Both the position numbers and the translations under genes were made by a program. 64,000 nt of DNA from Macrocystis pyrifera (Eukaryota; Sar; Phaeophyceae; Laminariales; Laminariaceae). The stretch covers positions 3,038,001 through 3,102,000 of the forward strand of contig JASSKH010000037.1 of NCBI GenBank assembly GCA_031763025.1, in the 5' to 3' direction. Of this stretch, positions 33,591-44,215 are shown one piece after another (positions within the stretch are counted from its first letter, which is position 1; the number at the start of each line of letters is the position of its first letter). Below the pieces are notes generated by a model. The model was given only the letters and a program-made list of their open reading frames with translations. It ran no database searches and was not told the DNA's origin.

Positions 33591-36557
33591 CGCTGTCCAG
33601 TATAGCAATCAGGTTTTTATTCGGGTAAAAGCACCGCATGAAAGCTACGTTGAAACTGAGAACTATACAACAACTCATATGTTCACAACATAGCTGGTGT
33701 TGTGGTCTTCTCGTACCCGGTACGTTGGCGTTTCACTTGTTCTACCCGTTACGGTATTCTCGTACCCGGTACGTTGGCAATTCACTTGCTTTACCCGGTA
33801 TTCACCGGTACGCTGGCATTTCCCTTGCTTTCTTGCTTTACTCATTGCTTTGTCTGCAAATAATAATAAATCAGAACGGACACTGGGTTGGACTGATGTA
33901 GTCGGGTATATAGAACGGTATGGCATACACAGGGGAAGCACGAACCCCTGCGACTCATATCCGTGGGGTCTTTACACATTCTACACCCAGTAGTATTACA
34001 AAAAGGTTCTTACATCCGTACGATCGCTCATTATTCATGCTGACAGCAAAGTATGTTGTCTTCATCTCAGTATCTTCAGGTATCACACAGCCTCAGTTTA
34101 CTCTTGGCAGATACCCCGTATAATTCTGTTCACTACGGCGAGGAAGTGAGCAATGAGATAATTGCTGCTGTGCATGAGCTTCGTACGATACTATTAATGT
34201 TGTACTTCTCCGTCCATGGCCGAAGATTCGATTGAAGCATTATTATCTGCTGTACATTACGTTAATAATGTCCGCACAGAAACAAAGATTATACCATGGT
34301 ATTTATTAGGGTTCGACCTTCTATATACGTATGCCCGATCGAGGTCGTGCCCTGAAAGAGTTTCGTTGGTTTTGATATGGTTGGCCTATTCTTTTCATCT
34401 AAAGGCTCGCGTGGTTCAGTGTATCGCTTCTGTTTTTAGCGTGGAACCATGGAGCTCGAATCTCAAGATGGATGAGGCGGGGATTCACGCAATATATACA
34501 ACAAAAAAGTGTGGAATCAACTGCTGAGATCGCCTAACGAGTGTAGGCGCAACGAAGAACTCAAGTACTTCCGCAATAAAACCCAAGGCACAGACGACAT
34601 CGGGGAGAGGAATAAAGAGCTTGCTGTGTGACACCGGATGTCTATACGTAGGAGGGATAGAGAAAAAAGGGCGAAGATAACAAATGGGATGGAAATCAAT
34701 GACATATCTGTATCGTACATACATAACTACGTACGAAAAAAAATAAAAGGTACCTGGTGTGAAAAATCATCAAACGCGTACGAAGAAACACTACATGGTC
34801 GGTGGGCGTAGAGGGGTTTCAAGATCGGTTTGGTTCGAAGAATACACTGCCTGTTGTTAGGTCCACCCCTTGCGTAAGTATCATCTGAAGATTGGGTTGT
34901 CCGAGAACGAATCTGGCCAGCAGGTAAACGCTTTAAACTCCGAGAGTGCGGGGTGGCAAATACATACTACCAGGTATTGTAGTACGCATGTTCTGACACT
35001 ATCAACAATAGCTCGAAGTCCTGAAATCCCGCCCGTGGTCACTAAACAGGCTGTAAAAACTAAAATGCGTCGCGGCTGGAGAAAACTAACAAGTACGAAA
35101 TAGTGCCGAACCGGTAGGTGAGAGAAACGGTATTAACGACCTGTCCGATATGGTATGTACATCCCGCATCAATTGCAAATGAATAACACCATGAACGAGT
35201 CCATACTATTACATGTACACCCAGCATAGAGCATATAACGAGCAAGAACTTTGGACATCGTGCCGAAAGGACCCCGGATCGTCGGCTCCTATCATGAGTG
35301 CTTTGCCTGCAGGAATTGCGACTGCTCTCCCAGAACTGATGCATGCATCCTAAGCGGTGGATTCGAGATGCACTATTCAAACCAAACTGAGCAGAGAATA
35401 CCTGGCCTTCTCCGATAGTAAAAACCATTCCCAGGACACGTATACTCATTGACCGCCTTACTCACTAGCGCGGTGAACAGACAGTCAATCGATTTTCACG
35501 CTGTTTTAAGTATCTGACACGGTTCCCAATGTCGACTGGGCACCTTAGTCTTCTGAGTACTGCATGTACATGTACCGAGGTTTGACCCTAATTCCAAGTG
35601 TTTGGTCCGCGCAATGGAAGGGCAGTTCTAAAGGCCACATGTCCAATGCCCAAACGAGAGGTTCCCTGAATGCCAAAAACAAAACGCTAACGGCGCCCGA
35701 GTTTACGAACACGACCGTGTAGGTGTTGAGCGTACCACGCATCCCTGTTTTATTTGTCCGTATCCGAGTAGCGGATGATCCGCCTGATGAGACAGGAATG
35801 CTTGAAGAGACACTAAATTGCATGGCACCTAATACCGAGAAACATGTTGGGATCATACTGCTGCTCTCCACGTGACTATCTTTGATCGCAACCATGGCAC
35901 AATAACAGTAGTGACAGTCGAATAAGAGGCAAGTCGACACAGAACCCCTGCTACAAGAAGGGTATGGCTGGAGGCGCCCAAGCATCTAATACGACCGACC
36001 AGGCTCCTTAACCCAATATCAGGGGGATACAGACCATCAGTGTTTCGCTACACGTTTTCGTGATGATACCTAGGCTTTGGGATTGTTCACACAGATTCAG
36101 TTTATATACAGATACTCGACGTCACGCGCACAGGAGGTACAAGAGAAGGCGTATACCAGGTATCATAACGTTTAGATACCCACATGTAGGAAGGAACGAG
36201 CGCATGTGCAAGTCGCCACACCACGCACAGGTACACATTTGTGAGACGCTAAACCGAGATGGAACGTGACGAGCTTTGGTATGATCTGCGCAACCTAACA
36301 GGATACTGTTGGTCGCTCCAAGCATAGTGGTCGAGGATTGAAGGAACGAATCGACAGGTGTGATTGGAATGCGAGTAGGTGGTAGGCAGTTTCTGTTCTG
36401 GGGGGGGTGTTTGTCTCCACCTTGCTGCAACTACTTCCACAAAAAGCGTTATACGAGGGGTACGATTTGGAAGTAGGTCTGGACGACAGCCGTTTTAAGA
36501 CGCGTGATTGATTTTAGCGCGAACAAGTTGCACGAGTGGACAGTGTCCGTGCTGGGG

Positions 36558-36803
36558 GGGTGGCGTAAACGTCAGTACCTTCAAACACTTTTTAACTCGG
36601 AATCAAATATTTACCTTGGCTAGCGCCGGTAAGTCGATGTGGAGTACCTTGAAACGAGCTAGGTCACTCGAATAAAGGTGGCGCAAACGCCAGTAGCTTC
36701 AAAAACTTACTTAACTCGGAATCAAATATTTACCTTGGCTAGTGCCAGCAAGTCGATGTGGCGTGAACGTCAGTACCTTGAAACGACCTAAGTCACTCGA
36801 ATA
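36558..36803. repeat. Two 118-base tandem units
   Basis: Two copies share GTGGCG.AAACG.CAGTA and AACTCGGAATCAAATATTTACC, with spacing of about 118 bases (36595 and 36713 for the second box). They lie inside the LTR element interior. Confidence 0.85.
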
Positions 36804-37307
36804 ATAATTTTGGCCCGGAGTAGAAAGAACTCATAAACTTCCTACAGCCCGTGATGAACGTATACATAGAACGACCTCCACATTCGCAAGGAAACGTGAA
36901 GTTTTGCAACATTGATACAAACAAGTACGTGAGAATATTGGAATACTGATAGGTGAACCGTTATAACAGGTTTGACAAGTCAAGCCCGCAGATATATATA
37001 TAGAGGGGCAAGGTGGACAGCCACCGCAGCGTCTCGGTAGTGTGGCCACGTATAGCCATACGACAAAAGACTGGCAGAATTATCTGAAGTCTCAGTTAAA
37101 GGTTAGGTGGTGGGGTAGGACGATGGTCGCTTTGAGTGGAATCTATGTCTGGCCAAAGGCTTAAACGTGTAGGTTATTGTCAAAGTGCAGACGTAGGCCT
37201 TCGAGAGGAACCCCAACTTAGATGCAGGTAAGCCAGGAAGAAAACATGTTTTTTCGCAGATGAGTACATGCTCCGAGCGTGTTAGATGTGGCGCAAGCAG
37301 TTGCAAG

Positions 37308-37650
37308 TGAAGACTGTTCGAGGGTCAGGTCCGCCGCTCTTCTCGGCACCGTCCAAGGTCAGCACCGCGGGAACAAGAGGCGCTGCAACATTGTGCCGAC
37401 GGCGATAGACGGGGGAGGAAGGCTGAAGAATATCTGGACGAGGGTCAGACCGCCGTTCTTCTTACCACCGTCCAAGGGTAACACCGCGGAAAGGAAGGGC
37501 GCTGCAACATCGGGCCGACGGCGATGGATGGAAGAGGAATGCTGAAGAACGTCAGGACGAAGGTCAGGACCGCCGCTCTTCTTACCACCGTCAGAGGGCA
37601 GCACTAAGTGAAGGAGAGGAGCTGCAACATCGAGCCGACGGTGAGGTGCG
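37308..37650. repeat. Three 121-base GC-rich tandem units
   Basis: Three units start near 37322, 37443 and 37563 (GGGTCAGGTCCGCCGCTCTTCT core) and continue with CACCGTCC and GCTGCAACAT..GCCGACGG boxes. They lie just before the 3' LTR. The open frames here run on both strands and follow the repeat, so no gene is called. Confidence 0.85.
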
Positions 37651-37812
37651 GAGGTGCAAGGCGCAGGCGCTGCAGCGGTCCATGATCGTAATACCCGCCG
37701 GGCACCGTCGCTCATATGCGCCTGTCTGGCGGGGTGTCCGAGGAGGAAAGCGCACACGCTGTCGCCGGGCTAGCACCGGGGCGCCGGCTTTGTGCCGACA
37801 ATGGTTATGTGT

Positions 37813-37825
37813 CGGGCAGGGGGGG
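37813..37825 (+). other. Polypurine-like tract
   Basis: GGGCAGGGGGG directly precedes the 3' LTR start. This is the expected place for the plus-strand primer of an LTR element. Confidence 0.6.
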
Positions 37826-38388
37826 TGTTACAGCGGGTGGCGCCAGGGAGGGAGGTTCATAGCGCTGTGACTGTCGTGACCAGCGCTATGGGGGAGGATA
37901 ATACGGCGCGAGACCAGTCCTGATCAGGGTCACGCGTCGGGTCTATTCGATAGGCAGAGGGCAAGATTTGGTTAGCATCCTCTGGGCGGATCTTATAGGG
38001 GCAGGGAGGATCCCCAGTGTGGGAACGCCTTCGGTCTCGGGTACAGAGCCAGTAACGAGGTTCCGGGACCACCCGGTGTTTACAAAACACCACCAAGAGT
38101 GAAGAAAGAAAGTCAAAGCCAAGTGATCTGTGATGCCTGTCCTATCGACCCCCAGTCCCTTAGACCCTGCCGTGCCCGTCGTGCCCGTCATAGTGTCTGT
38201 GGTGCTTCGTTGAGTGTTCACACTGACTGCTTGCATCTATAGCATTGCATCGATCCACGTTCTGCATGACCCGATCATTACTGCTTGAAGGCACTTCCTC
38301 GAACTCCCAAACAACAGGTGAGCCGGCCTCAGAGATCTAACCAGCGCAGGTCCTTTTTTCGGTCTGAGAGCTGTACCCTGTCGTAACA
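37826..38388. repeat. 3' LTR of the 8.25 kb element
   Basis: 563 bases, near-identical to 30139-30699. It is followed by GTGA and then the resumed tandem unit. Confidence 0.85.
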
Positions 38389-38440
38389 GTGATTGGTTGT
38401 GTTTGTCGGAGCCTGCCGTCCGCATTCCACGGTCTGCCAT

Positions 38441-38908
38441 ATATGTATACGTATGTTTGTCAAATTTCGTACTTTAGTCAACTTTTCTCTTCGTACAAAG
38501 CACTTTTCGGCATAAACATAAATGCTCGGACACAGGAAGCCCGGCCGGACACATTGATCGAGGTCTCGGCCCGATCCGTGCACTCTGGAGCACGTGGTGG
38601 GCGCCCAAAGTGTTTTTTCCGGCGGGAGTGGATAAGACGATTTCCCTGGTTTCAGTACGAGAGGCCTTATTTTGTACGTACGCGTCGGTACATACATGCT
38701 GTCTGTTTTTTCCCCCAGGCTCTCATGAGCTGTGAGCACACAGCTCAGGCATATACCAGGTACACAACAGACAACATGCCATGCACAGATCCCATCGTTC
38801 CAACGCTGCCGCCCACATGCCGTGCGTGTTTGACACATCTCTATGGGCGGTGTTGCGGTGGTTGGTTGCGTTTGTCGGAGCCTGCCGTCCGCATTCCATC
38901 GTCTACCA
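38441..38908. repeat. 465-base tandem unit, second copy
   Basis: An uninterrupted unit that preserves the empty insertion site of the LTR element. The tail (TTGTCGGAGCCTGCCGTCCG) matches the resumed part of the first unit at about 38404-38422. Confidence 0.85.
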
Positions 38909-39329
38909 TATATTTGTGTATCCGTTTGTACCCAGAATGACGTATTATATCCCTGTACATTGTTTTTAGGTTGTTGCACGGAGCACGGACCACCGTCTAC
39001 ATAACAACACCCACAGCAGTGCACAGACCGTGCTTACCTCCAGCTTCCTACAACACCACAACCCTGCTGCCCAGAAAGAGCAGTGTTAGCACACCTTGCG
39101 CGTATGGATGATCGTACTGCGGGAATCAAAGTTGGTTTATCGGAGAATTCGATCGATCACTTGACCCCGCCAAGACCACACCACCAGCATCACCTCTCTC
39201 CCTGCTTCTTCTGCTTAGTATGATACAATACAAGTTCCTTGTGTGTGTTTTTACCCAAGGTAATGAGTTTGGGCGCGCTTAGGTGTGGCGTGCGTCCATA
39301 CCTCAACATTTCACAGCTACTCCCAATAC
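38909..39329. other. No gene recognised
   Basis: Unique-looking sequence without a recognisable frame, RNA gene or repeat. Confidence 0.4.
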
Positions 39330-40150
39330 TTGGGAGTAAAGCAAAGAATATTCGAGAAAATACTGCTATTATAGGTACTTCGTACACTCGCAGTATTTCA
39401 GGGGTGTGTACTCAAGATACTGCGAGTACTCGCAGAATTTTGAGGTTCTGTATAATACTACTTCAGATACTCCTTCGTATACTTTCGGGCTCGCACTAAT
39501 GCGGGTTTCGCTCGCTGCTACTGCTGCTGTGCCGTGGATACCCCCTGTTGTGCTTCAAGTATCTCGGGGTTCTGTACTGCGGGTACTACGAGTATACTAG
39601 TCCTAGCAGTATTTCGTCCGCTGGTAGTGTTCGTACTACTGCTTCTATGAGACGCGGTACTCGCAGTACCGAAATACCCTCAATATATGATATGCCCACA
39701 ACATACTTCGAGTATGAAGTATACTTCAACCGTTACCGTGTCGACAATTCTCAGGCCCAGCGTTCGGCACAAAACACTCCCAGACAGTCCCACACGAGTG
39801 GGAGTTGGAGCAAACTACTTTTGCTGGAGACAACAACTCGAGTACTGAATGCAGTCTGGCAGTATTTTGAGATATGTATTCGCGAGGAATATATATGAAC
39901 GTACTGCGAATATTCTTATTTATAGTGTCTCGAGGTTCTGTACCGCGCATATTGTTTTTACTCCAAGTATTTCGTGTTTCGATACTATACTGCGGGTACA
40001 TACTTATACCTGTGTTCTCGGAGTTCGTTACTGCTCATGCTCTCATTACTCTAAGTATTTGGGCCTTCTCAGTACTCGCAATATTTTTGCCGCCAGTACT
40101 CCAATACTCTCAGTACTATGACTACTATACGATTTGTTCTCGAGCATTTA
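39330..40150. repeat. AGTACT/CGCAGTATTT-rich degenerate array
   Basis: TACTCGCAGTA, AGTACT, GTACTGCGGGTACT and CAAGTATTTCG.G variants recur every 20-50 bases without a fixed period. Open frames are Thr/Ser/Tyr-rich by composition and are not called. Confidence 0.55.
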
Positions 40151-40397
40151 CCTGTGATAGCTTGATGTTACCCTGAGCTCCAAGAAACATTCATTTCGGG
40201 GGAATATGTATATATACATTGTACCAGTATGTATGTGCTGTACCTTACTCAGCCGGTCACAAAGTATTATGTGGCGCAACCTCGACCTCACGCAATTTGT
40301 TGTACTTACGTTTACGCCGCATACATTGATTTGATCGCCGCGAGTCATCGGGATCAATATATCCACTTGCCGATACCCTATATTATATTATTGTAGT
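40151..40397. other. No gene recognised
   Basis: Short spacer with a TATATACA tract. Nothing is recognised. Confidence 0.4.
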
Positions 40398-40590
40398 AAT
40401 GACCCCACACTAATTCCGCAAACAGCAGTGTAATAGTATGTCCCCAAAAATATGTGTGTTCTTCACGTTAAAAAGATGGGTGAATGCAGGTATACTACTT
40501 CTAAACATGTGTGCAGGATTTCATACGAGTATTATTTCGCTCTTGCACCACTTCCCTAGGCACCTCCCGGAGGGGAACCTTGTATTTATT
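40398..40590. repeat. 190-base dispersed repeat, copy 1
   Basis: Matches 62765-62953 in the same orientation, from CCACACTAATTCCGC to ACCTCCCGGAGGGGAACCTTG. No coding signal is seen. It may be a small non-autonomous element, although no clear ends or target duplications are visible. Confidence 0.75.
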
Positions 40591-40617
40591 TATCCATATG
40601 TACCCAGGATGGCGTAC

Positions 40618-42220
40618 AATATGTATTACTATGATTATGTTGCGGCTCACCACAGGCGAGTATTTGTTTCCCTCCAGTCTTACTTCCAGTCATGCTCTGC
40701 TCAGCGCAGGCGAGTATTTTCTTGCCTCCAGTCTTACTTCCAGTGATTTCGGCTCACCACAGGCGAGTATTCTTTATGAATTTCGGTCGTGCGTGTCGTT
40801 GCGTGTCACATGCGTGATGCTGATTCCTCCGATATTTCGGTGTGATGCTGTTGTCGTCACAGAATCATTTTCACGTACCATTACTGAAATTCATTTTCGC
40901 GCACCATTACTGAAATTCTCCAACGAGCTAAACATATATATTCTTTATCGCACTGCCTGGCCAACAGCGGAGTTTTTTTTTCTCGAATGTACGTGACAAC
41001 AAGCCAAGCGTCATAACTCTGTCTCATGGCCATTGCTATTAATATTCTATACGAATTTCGGTCGTGCGTGTCGTCGCTTGTCACATGCGTGATGCTGATT
41101 CCTCCGACCTCTCGGTGTGATGCTGTTGTCACAGAATCATTTTCGCGTACCATTACTGAATTCTCCAACGAGCTAAACATATACATACCAGGTATATTCT
41201 TCATCGCACTGTTGTTGTTGTTGTTGTTTTCTTCGCATTAAACCGTTCTTTCTATATGTAACATTGTTATTATTCAATATATATATGTATTGTTAATATG
41301 ATATAATAGTATTTTAATAGAGTGTTGTGTGATTCTCGGGTACTCTGTTTTCTTCATTTCGTCTCGCCGAGTTCAGCAAATGTACGTACCGGGTATAGTA
41401 TGTATGTGTGTATACCCATGAAGAGTACTATTAATACATACAGCAGGAGTACACGGTCTTCTTCCTCAATGTTTCAACCCTTTCAAGTCTCTGTCTTATA
41501 ACCTTGATCCGGGGTGGTCGTATAGAGCAAGCTCTTCTCCTCGCTCACCACTACTATGCTGTCGAGCATGCGGTCCTTTCTTTGATGCCTGCGTGTTGCT
41601 TTGGGAGAGTAATATACATATTATTTTATTAGAGTGTATAGTGTGTATTCCGTGTTTCTCGGCTATTTGTGTTCTTGATTCCGTCTCCCCGGAATCAGCA
41701 ATTTTACGTACCACCAAGGATGTATGTATACCGATGAAGAGCACTACATACAGCAGTAATAAGTATTAATAGTAGTAGTTGTGGTCTTCTTCCTCACAAT
41801 AACTACTGTTTCAACCCTTTCAAGCCTCTCTCTGTCTTCTAACCTAGATCCGGGGTGGCCGCAGAGGAAGCTCTTCTCCGTCCTCACAATAACATTGTCA
41901 AGCGTCATCACTCTCATGGCCATTGCTGTTAATAAATAACATTGTTACCATTCAATATATATATGTATTATTAAAAGTATTTTAATATATTGTTGTGTGA
42001 TTCTCGGGTACTCTGTTTTCTTCATTTCGTCTCACCGAGTTCAGCAAATGTACGTATGTACCGGGTATAGTATATATGTGTGTATACCCATGAAGGGTAC
42101 CATATATACATACAGCAGGAGTACACGGTCTTCTTCTTCAATGTTTCAACCCTTTCAAGCCTTTCTCTGTCTTATAACCTAGATCCGGGGTCGGTCATAG
42201 AGCAGGTTTCTCCCCCGCCT
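40618..42220. repeat. Long direct repeat D1
   Basis: About 1.6 kb that recurs as D2 (44216-45820) in the same orientation. Sub-blocks in order are: short units with GGCTCACCACAGGCGAGTAT (40637, 40705, 40750); two units with AATTTCGGTCGTGCGTGTCG (40783, 41055); and three units of 300-350 bases with a TCTCGGGTACTCTG-like box, a TGTATACCCATGAAGAG-like box and TTTCAACCCTTTCAAG (about 41316, 41640, 41990). Small open frames within the units repeat with them and do not look coding. Confidence 0.8.
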
Positions 42221-42977
42221 CCTCGCTGTTGTGAAGTTTGCAAACGTCGGATAACGTAACACTTAACGTTTTATGTTGATGTTAGGCGTCAGCGAAAACA
42301 AAACGGAATATTACGTTACTACGATAACTACTTTCTGGATTTTGTGATAATATGGTGTTAGTGTGTTAAGATATTGGCGGGCGATCGCGTAACGTTTAGA
42401 GTGTCACCTTGACCTTGTACTGACCACAGTATATGTTACCGCGTTACGGTATGCAGCCCATAGCGAGTAACACTATGTTAGCGTGTTGGAGGAATTCCTG
42501 GTGGCTATCGTAGCACACGTTGAAGGGATAACTTTCATAATCACCAAAACGTTAACAGTATGTTACCGTGTTAGCGGCATCAGCCCGTAACGAGTAACTT
42601 TACGTTAGTGTGCCAGCGGGATTCTTCGTGCTACCGGCGTGGCACCCTTTCGACGGCCAACGTACACGGCCAAATAAACGCGTACATAACACTATGTTAG
42701 TGTGTTGGTGAAATTCCTAGGGGCTCCAAAAAGTGATGCGTTTTTAGGGGGGATCCCTCCAAAATATCCCCTGTTTCGGGGTTTTAAAATATGGAGTTGA
42801 TTTTTTGCGGGGAAGCCATGCTATCCTCCCCCCCCGGGGGATACGTTGTAGGTATCCCCTACTGGGATGTCGGCGAAATTGTATAATACGGCTACGCTAT
42901 GTTACTCCCACACGTCCGCTTTACCACTAACACAGTTAACACATGTTAGATCTCGGGAAGATCCAAAGGGTAACCTA

Positions 42978-43084
42978 TTACGGGGGGGTACATAGTTAAT
43001 AGGACCTATGGTGCACATAAAAAGCAATATATTTCCCTGTTTTTACTAACAAAATTTGGTCCCGTTAACTATGGACCCCCGTAA
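42978..43084 (+). mobile_element. 107-base MITE, copy 1
   Basis: Terminal inverted repeats of about 27 bases begin TTACGGGGG and end CCCCCGTAA, with CATAGTTAA / TTAACTATG inside. TA flanks both ends. The interior is AT-rich. A second, inverted copy lies at 43551-43655. No coding capacity is present. Confidence 0.8.
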
Positions 43085-43550
43085 TAGTAACATTACGTTA
43101 GAACGACTTCGGGCCCAACGGTAACTCAGTAACCCGGGTTGGTTTTTATGATAACACGGTAACGGAATGATACCATCATCAGATCTTCACTGACGGTAAC
43201 ACCGTAACACAATGTTACAGAGACTTCCGCATTAAGACTATCATCCTAACATAATGTTACGTATGGGCCGGCGAAGACTGTAACGCATCTAACGTACGTT
43301 AAAAGTGTTACGTTTTCCGACCCTGAAGCAATCAGATGGGGGGTCCAGATAACGTAGTGTTAGTAGTGCTGGTCATTGCGTTAGGCCACGTTGGTGTGTT
43401 ATCTGCAACACGATGTGATGGGTTAGTAGTGCTGGAGAACATGGTAACGTTATGTTAGGGTGTTACGTATACCACTCCTCCTAAGGGTAACATAATGTTA
43501 GTGTGTTACGAATAACGCTGCATCGACAATAACATTATGTTATTGTGTTA

Positions 43551-43655
43551 TTGCGGGGGGGCATAGTAGTTAGCACCAAATTTTGTTAGTATAAATATAG
43601 AAATATAAGGGTGTTTGTGTTTACCGTAAGTCCTATTAACTATGGTCCCCCATAA
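43551..43655 (-). mobile_element. 105-base MITE, copy 2
   Basis: Reverse complement of copy 1 with about 80 percent agreement by eye, including CATAGTTAATAGGAC and ACTAACAAAATTTGGT. Its left terminal repeat is more diverged. Confidence 0.8.
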
Positions 43656-44215
43656 TTGTAAATATGTGGATAACGATCTGGGCATGTTAGAGTGATAACG
43701 TACGTGTTTGGTCACAAGGACTGATCACAGCATAACATACTGTTACTGTATAAGAGCTGGACGAGACCGAGAAGTAACATAACGTCAAGGCAGGTGCACG
43801 TTCGTGGGTTTCCAGTTAACGCTGTGTTACCGCTCCACCGTGATCGCTCCTCTAGTGCTAAGACTATGTTAGTACGTTACCACGTTCCTGTGTTAGGCCC
43901 CATAAAGTAGATAAGTGTTATCCGAGTGTTACGTTATCCGAGGTGTGGAAGTTTGATCACTCATCAAGTGTGTCAGCGATAACAATATGAGTGCAATAAT
44001 TGGTATCGATGTCCATCAGCCGAGCCCTGGGTCACCAGGCGTCTTTCGTTCATCGTTGTCGCTCATTATTCTTCCCTCTGACTATTACTCATTGCCGTCG
44101 GGGATTCGTCCAACATGTGTTACGGGCCCTTGGCATCGAAAACTGCCATTATATTTGGAGTGTGGGGCCTTAAGCGTCGACGGCAGCCATCACGCCGCCG
44201 GCGAAAGCCCCCTTG

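Larger units (their letters stand above)
30139..38388. mobile_element. LTR retrotransposon with non-coding interior
   Basis: An LTR element of 8.25 kb. Its two LTRs (30139-30699, 37826-38388) begin TGTTACAG and end GTAACA. A GTGG/GTGA flank pair fits a 4-base target duplication. The flanks join to match the uninterrupted tandem unit at 38441-38908, which acts as the empty site (GGTGG|TTGGTTG at about 38858-38870). A primer-site-like TGGTGAACCTAGGG follows the 5' LTR and a purine tract (GGGCAGGGGGG) precedes the 3' LTR. LTR divergence is about 1.4 percent plus two indels by eye, so the insertion is fairly recent. No gag or pol part is recognised in the 7.1 kb interior, and it looks like a non-autonomous LARD-type fossil. 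The superfamily cannot be told. Confidence 0.85.
42230..43980. repeat. TAACATTATGTTA-type palindrome array
   Basis: Dozens of TAAC and GTTA motifs occur, mostly as TAACAnTATGTTA (n variable) followed by GTGTGTTA and CG. Copies lie near 42465, 42549, 42686, 43443, 43485 and 43527, with spacing of 42 to about 85 bases. The two MITE copies (42978-43084 and 43551-43655) are embedded in it. A C/G-rich stretch with its own inverted repeats lies at about 42740-42860. I see no open frame of note. The array is flanked by D1 and D2. Confidence 0.75.

Noticed and set aside
35545-35985. 146-codon minus-strand frame inside the 8.25 kb LTR element
   Set aside because: No resemblance to gag, pol or any domain I know. 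Length is compatible with chance.
30139-38388. Two independent solo LTRs
   Set aside because: The outer flanks join to match the empty tandem unit at 38441-38908, and a polypurine tract and a primer-site-like sequence lie on the inner sides, so one complete insertion explains the data better.
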